A stretch of DNA of 7,201 nt, from contig DAOWNV010000144.1 of assembly GCA_030642405.1 (NCBI GenBank), forward strand, positions 1 through 7,201, given 5' to 3'. The translations under genes were made by a program, and so were the position numbers. The notes under the pieces are model-generated. The model was not told the origin of the DNA. It saw only the letters and a program-made list of their open reading frames with translations, and ran no database searches. Each line of letters begins with the position of its first letter. Within the stretch, counting starts at the first letter, position 1. Shown here piece after piece: positions 1 through 6,858 of the stretch. The DNA comes from Desulfosarcina sp. (GTDB lineage Bacteria; Desulfobacterota; Desulfobacteria; Desulfobacterales; Desulfosarcinaceae).

Positions 1-246
1 ATGGGATTTCGAAATACCGGTGGGTACGCCGTTGAATTGGCGGATAAAACCGTGCAAGTTAAAGATCGAGTCGCAAAGGTGTCTGTCCATTGGATATCTC
101 CGTCACCAGAAAACCTGGTCCTCCAGGTGATTACCACGCCTTGCCTATTTCTCACACTCCCAAGGCGTGACCTCAAATGGATTCAGGTCGTTGATGATAA
201 CGGCGAGTTGAAATTATCTACCCATTTGTTGGATCCGGCTAACTGA
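1..246 (+). CDS. PrcB_C-like protein, C-terminal part
   Basis: This is the 3' end of a gene that enters from the left edge. The reading frame is open from base 1 and stops at TGA 244-246, giving 81 residues. The ATG at base 1 is probably an internal Met, because the conserved core starts immediately after it. The pattern (TGGYAVEL near residues 6-13, then a basic strand, VLQVITTPCLFLTLPR near 40-55, and a final beta strand) resembles the PrcB C-terminal domain, named after a subunit of the Treponema denticola surface protease complex. Most homologues are secreted or lipoprotein-anchored proteins of unknown function, but the signal peptide of this one would lie outside the window. The gene converges on the lipoprotein gene, with only 12 bp between the two stop codons. 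The family call rests on pattern memory; a protease-related role is not shown. Confidence 0.6.
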   Translation: MGFRNTGGYAVELADKTVQVKDRVAKVSVHWISPSPENLVLQVITTPCLFLTLPRRDLKWIQVVDDNGELKLSTHLLDPAN

Positions 247-258
247 TGCATCAGCTTT

Positions 259-951
259 TTACCGGCATCGGGCTGACTGGATCGCTATTCCCAGGTCGAA
301 GGATAGTTTTTGAACCCTTGATGCAAATCGATCCCAGTCCTGGGGAGGCTGCTCTTTCGCGGCCTCCATCATGGACAATACCTGTGTAAGGTTTCGCTTT
401 AGCCGGTTGCATACGATGATGTGTTTGGCAGGATTGATTTCTGGGAGCATGTAACGAGCCCGGCATAGGGGTACGCAGGCCAGATAGTAAGTTGCCGGAA
501 CGCTTTTGGGTGCCAAGACGGAAAGCTCTTTTGCCGCCTTGAAGAGCCTGGCCAAGGTTTGCTCAACCGGTTCGCCGGATTGCAGGGTAGTAAGATTGAG
601 CAGGGATTGACAAAGATTTTCCCGGACCCTGCGGTGTTGAGTGTAATCGGTCCATACCGGGATTAATGCCAATCCCTTTTCAAGTTCATCGGCGGCACAG
701 GCATTGTAGGGTTTGGATGAAGGTGCCGCCTTTGCTATGTTGAAGCATGCATCTCCTTTGATCAGGTGAATTCGGCCGCAAACGGTTGATGTCTGATTAC
801 AGGTGATGGCTTGTTGGGCGATCCAATGATAATCGTCTTTGTCCGCACGACGTTGGAACGTATGTAACTGCGATGTGGAGCATCCTGACAAAAGTTGCAT
901 CAGTACGATGAAAACAACGATTGCCGGCCTAATAAGTGCTGTGCCTACCAT
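259..951 (-). CDS. Cysteine-rich putative lipoprotein, hypothetical
   Basis: The 230-residue product starts with a short basic stretch and a hydrophobic segment (about residues 10-22). A lipobox LSGC follows, with Cys24 as the predicted lipidated residue. Residue +2 is Ser, not Asp, so in a Gram-negative cell the protein would be expected in the outer membrane facing the periplasm. The mature part looks alpha-helical. It has TPR/Sel1-like traits near residues 58-97 (GRIHLIKGDACF, then YNACAADELEKGLALIP), but I cannot assign a domain. Nine more cysteines (51, 58, 69, 85, 114, 159, 163, 181, 229) are many for an exported protein and may form disulfides or bind something. The ATG overlaps the stop of the upstream small gene by one base (TAATG), and an AAGG sits about 6 nt before it, which supports this start and translational coupling. 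It is the last gene of the minus-strand operon. Function unknown. Confidence 0.8.
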   Translation of the reverse strand: MVGTALIRPAIVVFIVLMQLLSGCSTSQLHTFQRRADKDDYHWIAQQAITCNQTSTVCGRIHLIKGDACFNIAKAAPSSKPYNACAADELEKGLALIPVWTDYTQHRRVRENLCQSLLNLTTLQSGEPVEQTLARLFKAAKELSVLAPKSVPATYYLACVPLCRARYMLPEINPAKHIIVCNRLKRNLTQVLSMMEAAKEQPPQDWDRFASRVQKLSFDLGIAIQSARCR

Positions 952-1136
952 TAAAGCCTTGGTTTTCTGCGCCGTTCTCTGTGAATGGATGACAGTTTTT
1001 CGCTGATTGCGTCTAATATGAATTCACCTGGGGTGATGCCCTTGGCCTTGCAGTGTTCTACAACACGATTATACAATGCTTTCGGGATGTCTGCGCAGAT
1101 ACATTCATCTACTATCGATGCCGACTTTTTGTCCAT
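951..1136 (-). CDS. Small putative ribbon-helix-helix protein
   Basis: This 61-residue product has the shape of a MetJ/Arc/CopG-type domain. A short beta-like stretch (CICADIPKALYNRV, about 12-25) leads into helix one (VVEHCKAKG). A turn with ITPGEF and a second helix (FILDAISEKLSSI, about 39-51) follow, and the tail is strongly basic (RERRRKPRL). Such proteins usually dimerise and bind DNA operators, or serve as antitoxins. No toxin-like partner is next to it. The start is supported by AAAGGG about 8 nt upstream, which overlaps the stop region of the GAPDH gene, and the stop overlaps the lipoprotein start. It could autoregulate the operon, but that is only a guess. The tight fit between two genes makes a real gene likely; the fold assignment is moderate. 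Confidence 0.7.
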   Translation of the reverse strand: MDKKSASIVDECICADIPKALYNRVVEHCKAKGITPGEFILDAISEKLSSIHRERRRKPRL

Positions 1137-1147
1137 TGTGTTGCCCT

Positions 1148-2395
1148 TTACAGGTTTTCAGCTATGGTTATCGTTCTGTCACCTAACATATTCACATAGC
1201 TGCCCATTTCATTGTCATACCATCCATAAATTACCGCCTGCGTGACAGGTGCGCGGACCACGGTGTCCTTGAGGTTGGCGAGAACCTTTTTTGGAAAACC
1301 GGGAATACCACTCAAATCAAGGCTGAGATCAGCCGTGCGTGTATGGGTTTCATCCCCTTCGATAACAGTTGCAGCCCTGGGCGTCCCGAGAATGTCACCG
1401 GACACATTCTGTTTTTTTGAAAATTTTAGATACTTATTGGGGTCCAGTTGTGCAGCCTGCTCGTAAACGTTGTTTATCACTTCTCGGCGAATCAAATCCT
1501 CCGACGGGCTTTCCTGAATACTCAGTACCAGAATGATCAAAGAGCCTGAACTGATAGGCACCCTTACCGATTCTGCGATGAAGCCGATGTGTTCCATTTC
1601 AGGAATTACCAGTCGAAGTGCCTTTGCAGCGCCGGTTGAGGTGAGGATGATATTGTTAAGGATGGATCGGTTTTTTCTCAGATCTGTTTTTCCGCTCTTT
1701 GGCAATCGATCCAATACTTGTTGAGAACCGGTTGCGGAATGAACGGTCGCCATGGATGCCGACAGTATTCGTTTGGCGCCGAAAGCATTGATCAAGGGTT
1801 TCATCATGTGGGCTAGACAGGTTGTCGTACATGATGCATTGGAGATAATTCTGTGACGTCGAGGGTCATAGTCGTTGGCGTTGATCCCCATGACCGTGGT
1901 GATGGCATCGTCGGGCATGGGCACCCCTTCCTCTTTAATTTTAAATGGGGCCGAAGCAATCACCTTTTTGGCACCTGCCTCCAGATGTCCCCGAATGGAT
2001 CCCTTGGGGTGTTCGGGCGGCAAGGAAGGATCAAGAAACTGGCCGGTTGTATCGATCACAAGCCGAACGCCGTTCTCTTTCCAATCGATTAGATGGGGTG
2101 CCCGGGCATTTCGCAAAAATCGAACGGGAATACCATCTACGATCATTGTCCCGGAGCTTTCATCCAAGTCCTTGACCACGGGTTCAGCTTGATGTCCGTG
2201 AAGAAAGGCATGAAGGGGTCCGTAAGTGGAGTCCCTCTCCACGTAATGAGCGATATCGGCAAGGCTCGTGCCGGCCTGTCGACCGATGTTGACAACGATT
2301 TCACTGAAGTAGCGTCGCCCCACGTGGTGCCAGAGAGAGAGTTTTCCAATTCGACCAAAACCATTGATCCCGATTTTTAGATGATCTTCATTCAT
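1148..2395 (-). CDS. Glyceraldehyde-3-phosphate dehydrogenase, long type-I-like form
   Basis: The enzyme oxidises glyceraldehyde 3-phosphate to 1,3-bisphosphoglycerate with NAD(P)+, or runs in reverse in gluconeogenesis, in the cytosol. Visible hallmarks are the Rossmann motif GINGFGRIG (9-17), the catalytic NASCTT with Cys189, the general-base His219 in MATVHSATG, STGAAKALRLVIPE (about 253-265) and WYDNEMGSY near the end (392-400). At 415 residues it is about 80 longer than standard enzymes. The extra length sits mainly around residues 60-90 and 310-375, with a little after 120. In the coenzyme loop the usual Asp after the second strand (the Asp of the IND motif) is replaced (NIGRQ, 36-40, Gly38 then Arg39), which may change NAD/NADP preference. 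The Asn in NASCTTNCLAP is Thr192. The start has AGGA 7 nt upstream. It lies 46 bp after the dikinase-like gene and 11 bp before the small gene. I would not assign gapA or gapB. Confidence 0.93.
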   Translation of the reverse strand: MNEDHLKIGINGFGRIGKLSLWHHVGRRYFSEIVVNIGRQAGTSLADIAHYVERDSTYGPLHAFLHGHQAEPVVKDLDESSGTMIVDGIPVRFLRNARAPHLIDWKENGVRLVIDTTGQFLDPSLPPEHPKGSIRGHLEAGAKKVIASAPFKIKEEGVPMPDDAITTVMGINANDYDPRRHRIISNASCTTTCLAHMMKPLINAFGAKRILSASMATVHSATGSQQVLDRLPKSGKTDLRKNRSILNNIILTSTGAAKALRLVIPEMEHIGFIAESVRVPISSGSLIILVLSIQESPSEDLIRREVINNVYEQAAQLDPNKYLKFSKKQNVSGDILGTPRAATVIEGDETHTRTADLSLDLSGIPGFPKKVLANLKDTVVRAPVTQAVIYGWYDNEMGSYVNMLGDRTITIAENL

Positions 2396-2404
2396 GTCAA
2401 GTCC

Positions 2405-2420
2405 TAAGGGTTTAAGGGTT
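2405..2420. repeat. Perfect 8-bp tandem duplication before the GAPDH gene
   Basis: The unit taagggtt (plus strand) occurs twice head to tail in the 46-bp gap between the dikinase-like gene and the GAPDH gene. On the coding strand it reads as AACCCTTA twice, and its last base overlaps the AGGA ribosome binding site used by the GAPDH gene. It could be chance, a small duplication, or a binding site for a regulator. Confidence 0.5.
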
Positions 2421-2441
2421 AGACCTTTTTATTCGCTCAGT

Positions 2442-3647
2442 TTAGGTCGTGTTTATCTTCATAATCCCTTGATAAACCGATCCCTCTCGACCGTCAATGC
2501 TAATATGATCTCCTGATCGTATGATAACCTCGTTGAACTGGGCTATCTTTCCAATTTCGTTGCACACCATTGCTCCACAGCCTACTACGCAGGTTTTTCC
2601 CAAACGATGGGCCACAACCGATGCATGGCTTGTTACTCCGCCCCTGGCGGTAAGCAGGCCGTTGCTGGCATGTATTTCTTCAATATCGTCGGGGACGGTA
2701 TCCCTGCGAATCAAAATCAGGGCGGTTTCAGGCTCGGTTTCCCGCCAGCGCTGAATTCCTTCCAAGGTGAAGACAGCCCTTCCGCTCATGGCACCACCGG
2801 AAACACCAATTCCGTGCCCCAGATAACTGGCTTCCAAGTTGGTACCGATATCGAATGCGTCCACGGACTTGCGTTCCCGGATGGCCATGTCACGGGTTTG
2901 AAGCAAGTAAAGGTCGGCGGCGGTAGGGCCTTCAAAAGTGAATTCCATTTCCTGAGGGCTCCATCCTTTTTTGTAAATAAGCATGGACGCCCACTTGCGG
3001 ATGGCATCATAAACCGCTGGAAAATGCGTTTCCAGGGTAATGTCGGTATCCCGCATTTCTATTTCCTGCTGTTTTACGGATATAGGCAAGGTTGTGACCA
3101 GGCCGGCAACAACGTCCTCACCCTGGTTTCCCAGGGTGAAATCGCCCCAGGGGCTTAATGTATCACCGGACCAGCGGGGATTGTGAGTGAAAAATACACC
3201 GGACCCCCCTTGGGCTGAAATATTTCCGAAGACCATGACTTGGATCGTCACAGCAGTCCCCCAGGCATTGGAGATTCCCATGATTTTTCTATATGTTTTC
3301 GCCCTTGGGGATTCCCAGGATGAAAAAACGGCGTTGATAGTCATAAACAACTGATCCAGGGGATCTTCCAATACGGTGATGCCATCGTCCTGAATCCTGG
3401 CTTTGTAGGCCAAAGCCAACATCTTCATCTGATCACCGGTAAACTCCTTTTTCAGCGGGATACCCAGCCTTGTCTTGAAATCAGCGATAATGGCATCAAA
3501 GGTATTTCGTTCCAATCCGAATCCCATCCCGTAACACTGTAAAAAACGACGATAATTGTCCCAGGCAAACCAGGGGTTGTCTGTTTTATGTGCCATTCCG
3601 GCGGCGATCTCCTCATTGATGCCTACATCCAAAAAGGTTTCCATCAT
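2442..3647 (-). CDS. PPDK-like dikinase, C-terminal half (ATP-grasp part and His domain)
   Basis: The 401 residues continue the PPDK homology from MMETFLDVGIN onward; homology in this frame extends upstream of the first Met to about 3683. The ATP-grasp part includes SGVFFTHNP (149-157), GNQGEDVVAG (173-182) and EMEFTFE...LLQTR (233-252). By my recall of Clostridium symbiosum PPDK, the last segment matches Asp321, Glu323, Gln335 and Arg337; here Asp is Glu233, and Glu235, Gln250 and Arg252 are kept. The phosphohistidine domain has LLTARGGVTSHASVVAHRLGK with the catalytic His341 in TSHA. The chain ends soon after HISIDGREGSVYQG, exactly where PPDK would begin its PEP/pyruvate barrel, so that domain is absent. 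The Met at 3647 is probably not a true start: AGGG is only 3 nt from the ATG, and homology continues upstream in this frame. PPDK-like phosphotransfer chemistry is likely; the acceptor is unknown. Confidence 0.85.
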   Translation of the reverse strand: MMETFLDVGINEEIAAGMAHKTDNPWFAWDNYRRFLQCYGMGFGLERNTFDAIIADFKTRLGIPLKKEFTGDQMKMLALAYKARIQDDGITVLEDPLDQLFMTINAVFSSWESPRAKTYRKIMGISNAWGTAVTIQVMVFGNISAQGGSGVFFTHNPRWSGDTLSPWGDFTLGNQGEDVVAGLVTTLPISVKQQEIEMRDTDITLETHFPAVYDAIRKWASMLIYKKGWSPQEMEFTFEGPTAADLYLLQTRDMAIRERKSVDAFDIGTNLEASYLGHGIGVSGGAMSGRAVFTLEGIQRWRETEPETALILIRRDTVPDDIEEIHASNGLLTARGGVTSHASVVAHRLGKTCVVGCGAMVCNEIGKIAQFNEVIIRSGDHISIDGREGSVYQGIMKINTT

Positions 3648-6624
3648 CCCTGGTTGGGAGATGGCAGCACCACTGCGAACGGAGAAGAAGAGGGTTGGAT
3701 GGATTTCCGAATTGTTTCCCGGTAATTGTTTCCAGACGTTTAATCTGGTGGTTCACCTGTTGGTGAAAATCCTTTTTTACCGGAGCAAAGCCTTCAACTA
3801 TTTCCCTGCATCGAAAAGCTTCCGTAGTTACGACAAATCCCGGGGGAATCGGTAGTCCCAGGTTTTTCAGCTTGAGCAGGTTGAGCCCTTTGTTGCCCAT
3901 GTAGATGATACCGACGGCTTTGTTGTTGACTTGGTCCAGGCCGGTGATAATTCTTTTCGAGTCGTAATTGAGCAACAGGTGGAGTCTATCCTCGGGGAGC
4001 ATATTGGACTGGTGAAACAAGGTGTTAAGAATCCGGGTGAGGAAAAGATCCAACTGCTGCAGGCCCAAAGAGGCAGCGATGCGATCCCTGAAGAAAATTT
4101 CGGAGACGCGATGTTTGATTTTTTCTGCATCTAATTCTTCCTCACGAGGAAGATATTTTTCCAGGATATGATCGGTCGGTGTCTGAGCCAGAATACGCGT
4201 CAGGTTTTGACCGTGAATATTGTTAAAGTAGTCATTAATAATGTTTTTTACGGCAACGGCGAACCCTTTGAAAATATCCAGGTACTGCGTGAATGTAAAT
4301 CCTCTTACCTCCAACGCATGAGCCAACAGGTCCAACTGTTGTTCCAACTCCACCGATTGAACTCCGTCTAAGAGCAGCGCTTTGTTGAAAAGCGCGAGTC
4401 GTTCATAGATCTCATGAAAGGTTGTTCGCGTAATCAACCCCAGATTGATCTGGTCCACCAGCTCCTCAAACAGAACATTGATCAGTGACTCGACACGGAA
4501 GGTAAGCCCCAGCGCATCGAATTTTCTTTCATGGTAGCTACCATACATGGAAGGAATGTCTATGGTGATATGACGTTTTTTATAGATATCGGCCCGGATT
4601 TCATAACAGTCTTTTGAAAGAATGATTTCCTTGAGGTTTTCCAGGTAGTCCATCAGCATGAACAGGCGTTGTTTGAGATCAGGCTCGTCAAGGGCAATAC
4701 GGAGCCTCTCCAGGTAGGGAAAGGACTCTTTATCCAATTGTTCAATGTGATGGCGAAGTGATTTGTAATCCAACTGATATTTGTGGTGAAGGAGTTTGTA
4801 GAAGGCGGCAATGAGCGCCACACGTTCTATGTCGACGGGATCGGTATCGGTCGACTGGTCCATCAAGGTACGAATCTCTTCATCTTTTTCGATGAGCAAC
4901 TCGGATGGAAGGTCCATTCCTTTGGAGGATAGAGTTGAGAATAAGGCGTTGACTCCATCGATATACTCACCTTGGGTTTCAATCTGGTTGTAAATGTAGG
5001 GTGGAACAAAGGGTTTAAGCGATTCTTTTTCCATGGTTTTCCAAAAATGAAGGACCGCTTCTATGAACCGAAGGATTCGATTGGAACTTTCTACATGGCT
5101 TTGTTTACGAAGAAAATGGATAAGTACATCCCGCCGGTGAGTAATTTCGTCTAGTTGCGTGGATATTTCGCGCAGACTGCCTTCCGCGCCGATATCATTG
5201 AAATACGCTGGAAACAAACGCGCCAACTGTTTAACCAGATTGTAGACAGGGCCGATGTCGCTGTTTAAAAGACGGGTTATATCCCTGGGAAACAGATCCG
5301 TATCTTTAATGAAGATACCGTATAACGAAAGCTTGATGATCAGGCTTGAAAGCAACCGGGAAGACCATCTTGGTTTGCATTCAATCAGTTCAAGCCAGGT
5401 ACGAACGTTCTGCAAATGGGCAGGATTAACTTGGATTTGCCAATCGTTTCCTACACCACCCAGCATAGGCGTTTGAAATCCTAGCTCTACCATCCGGTCA
5501 ATAAAATGATTCACCAGGTCGATTTCATCGGTTTGGTAAACCGCCTGGCCCATATTAAGAACACAGGTGAGGGTGGTTGCAGGAAACTGCTCCACCTGGT
5601 TTTTAAGGATGGAAAAAGTTCTTTCCATCAGTTTGCTGATATGGTGATAGCTTTCGTTTTGAATGAGCCAGCCGATGGTCCGGTTGATATCGCGCAGGGC
5701 CTCCTCATGGATGAGTTTCAGACCGGAAATACCCATAATGTGAAACAGAAAAATGACTTTCCAATGGTGTCCCTGACCGTTTTGGGCTCCGACCTCCAAT
5801 AATACCTGAGGCATTTTGCGGTAACTTTCGACGATGGCGGAAAAGTCAACAAGCGTAAGGAGCTGATCAAATACAAATTGGTCATTTTGCTTCGGGAACT
5901 CGGCAATACGATTCAGTTGGCCTTTCAAATCGTATAGAAAATCATGGGAAATATCTGAGAAACAGTCCCGAATACAATCCGGGTCGTGGATCTGGTTTGC
6001 GGATGACAGAAAACTCTCCCAGGGATCTTTGTTGTCACACCAGAACTCATAGGTAACCGCATAAGTTCGAATCAGTAAATTGTTGAGTATGGAATAGTCT
6101 GAGATGTTACCGTCGGCTTGGTCACCCAGAAGCCGGATTACTCTTTTGACCGGATAGTAACTGTTTACAAAGAGAAAAAAATGATCGTCCGGGCATGATT
6201 CGATCCAGTGGACGGATGAAAGGATCACCGGCAAAAAATCGGGAAGTCGTTCACCGGAATTACCGATGATCTGTTGCAGATATAAAAGGAGATTGTCTAT
6301 TGCATCGGTTCGAACTGTATCATCTACATCAGCCAAAATGACTTCATTGAAAATTCCTACCATGACGCCGGTTGCTTCCACTCCACGGGGGTGTGATTGA
6401 AACAAGTGAAAATAATCCAATGCGTATGTTCGGGCTTCATTCACAATGAACTGCCAATTGCGATAGGGGTGGCTGAGTTCCTGCAAAAAGGTGTTCACCC
6501 CCTCCATCAAGCCAAAATACCGGGACATGACATCCTGAATGCATTCATAGCGGGCATCTATCGTGACGTCCACGTAAGTGCTGGCGATATTGGCTTCAAG
6601 GGCTTTGGATTTTATCTTTGTCAT
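3613..6624 (-). CDS. PPDK-like dikinase, N-terminal half with long helical region
   Basis: The 1003-residue frame begins at ATG 6622-6624, with AAAGGGA about 11 nt upstream. Residues 1 to about 890 are mostly helical, rich in Leu, Ile and charged residues, and look like an alpha-solenoid or helical scaffold; I recognise no named domain. One non-helical Gly/Pro/aromatic segment, IDIPSMYGSYHERKFDAL (688-705), stands out. From about residue 900 the PPDK N-terminal region starts: GNKGLNLLKLKNLGLPIPPGFVVTTEAF (910-937), with Lys912 at the position of the nucleotide-binding Lys22 of Clostridium symbiosum PPDK. GKQFGNPSNPLL (969-980) follows. The last 23 residues after Leu980 are out of frame and not conserved, and they end at a stop that overlaps the C-terminal frame by 35 nt. 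This is the first gene of the operon, divergent from the oxidoreductase gene. Confidence 0.85.
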   Translation of the reverse strand: MTKIKSKALEANIASTYVDVTIDARYECIQDVMSRYFGLMEGVNTFLQELSHPYRNWQFIVNEARTYALDYFHLFQSHPRGVEATGVMVGIFNEVILADVDDTVRTDAIDNLLLYLQQIIGNSGERLPDFLPVILSSVHWIESCPDDHFFLFVNSYYPVKRVIRLLGDQADGNISDYSILNNLLIRTYAVTYEFWCDNKDPWESFLSSANQIHDPDCIRDCFSDISHDFLYDLKGQLNRIAEFPKQNDQFVFDQLLTLVDFSAIVESYRKMPQVLLEVGAQNGQGHHWKVIFLFHIMGISGLKLIHEEALRDINRTIGWLIQNESYHHISKLMERTFSILKNQVEQFPATTLTCVLNMGQAVYQTDEIDLVNHFIDRMVELGFQTPMLGGVGNDWQIQVNPAHLQNVRTWLELIECKPRWSSRLLSSLIIKLSLYGIFIKDTDLFPRDITRLLNSDIGPVYNLVKQLARLFPAYFNDIGAEGSLREISTQLDEITHRRDVLIHFLRKQSHVESSNRILRFIEAVLHFWKTMEKESLKPFVPPYIYNQIETQGEYIDGVNALFSTLSSKGMDLPSELLIEKDEEIRTLMDQSTDTDPVDIERVALIAAFYKLLHHKYQLDYKSLRHHIEQLDKESFPYLERLRIALDEPDLKQRLFMLMDYLENLKEIILSKDCYEIRADIYKKRHITIDIPSMYGSYHERKFDALGLTFRVESLINVLFEELVDQINLGLITRTTFHEIYERLALFNKALLLDGVQSVELEQQLDLLAHALEVRGFTFTQYLDIFKGFAVAVKNIINDYFNNIHGQNLTRILAQTPTDHILEKYLPREEELDAEKIKHRVSEIFFRDRIAASLGLQQLDLFLTRILNTLFHQSNMLPEDRLHLLLNYDSKRIITGLDQVNNKAVGIIYMGNKGLNLLKLKNLGLPIPPGFVVTTEAFRCREIVEGFAPVKKDFHQQVNHQIKRLETITGKQFGNPSNPLLLRSQWCCHLPTRDDGNLFGCRHQ
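3681..3692 (-). other. Frameshift site in a CTT repeat of the dikinase gene
   Basis: On the coding strand the run CTCTTCTTCTCC encodes the end of NPLL and then leaves frame. The family pattern is NPLLxSVRSGA. Here only a single C lies between the CTT CTT codons and the TCC GTT CGC codons for Ser-Val-Arg. One base too many or two too few explains this, and slippage in the short CTT repeat is a simple cause. The Arg of SVRSGA (3675-3677), which corresponds by recall to the ATP-contacting Arg92 of Clostridium symbiosum PPDK, is lost from the N-terminal frame and precedes the first Met of the C-terminal frame. Confidence 0.8.
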
Positions 6625-6688
6625 TCGTGGGTCAGTCCCTTTCTATTTTGAACGAATAGGAAAAAGATGATGACTTCAAGTTTTACGA

Positions 6689-6716
6689 ACAATAAAATCA
6701 ACCTCTAAAATATCAA
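6689..6716 (-). promoter_or_regulatory. Candidate sigma-70 promoter for the dikinase operon
   Basis: On the minus strand TTGATA (6716-6711) is followed after 16 bp by TATTGT (6694-6689), about 65 bp before the dikinase start codon. The match is 5 of 6 for the -35 box and 4 of 6 for the -10 box, in an AT-rich stretch of the divergent spacer. Such matches arise by chance in AT-rich DNA, so this is a tentative call. The rest of the 234-bp spacer shows no convincing operator or riboswitch, and I found no good plus-strand promoter for the oxidoreductase gene. Confidence 0.35.
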
Positions 6717-6858
6717 AGGATTACCGTTATTTCAAGAAGAGGAAAAAGATAAGTGGAATTCTATCCGACGATGCTCTTGCGAGAAAGATCCACAGAGTAT
6801 ATGGTTGAATGGTCAAAAGATGGACGAATCGATGATAACCGACACAAAGGGGGAATCT

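Larger units (their letters stand above)
2442..6624 (-). pseudogene. PPDK-like dikinase gene, frameshifted, whole unit
   Basis: Taken as one gene, this region would encode about 1393 residues. An N-terminal helical region of about 890 residues is followed by a PPDK-type ATP-binding region and the swivelling phosphohistidine domain, and the protein ends there. Two overlapping frames carry it. The first stops at 3613 and the second continues to 2442. The frame change falls at 3681-3690, where the sequence passes from NPLL to SVRSGAAISQPGMMETF only if one base is skipped, or if two missing bases are restored. Both halves are otherwise free of stops and well conserved, so the lesion is either recent or a sequencing or assembly error. 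I rate a sequence error or recent mutation above programmed frameshifting. Confidence 0.75.

Noticed and set aside
243..260. Palindrome ctgatgcatcag followed by cttttt at the convergent gene ends, possible terminator
   Set aside because: The palindrome has no loop of its own, so as a hairpin it leaves only about four stem pairs around TGCA. That is too weak for a confident terminator call, although the location would fit.
985..1245. 86-codon open frame on the plus strand
   Set aside because: It is antisense to the small RHH-like gene and the end of the GAPDH gene, and its translation is low-complexity Ser/His/Cys-rich shadow sequence.
2607..3158. 183-codon open frame on the plus strand
   Set aside because: It lies wholly antisense to the conserved phosphohistidine and ATP-grasp coding sequence and has no family resemblance; it is a shadow of the real gene.
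3681..3692. Programmed +1 ribosomal frameshift in the dikinase gene
   Set aside because: There is no in-frame stop or rare slow codon at the shift point and no internal Shine-Dalgarno-like stimulator at the usual spacing; a mutation or sequence error in the CTT repeat is simpler.
6777..6803. TTGCGA and TATATG as a plus-strand promoter for the oxidoreductase gene
   Set aside because: The spacer is only 15 bp and both boxes are weak matches, so it is not distinguishable from chance.
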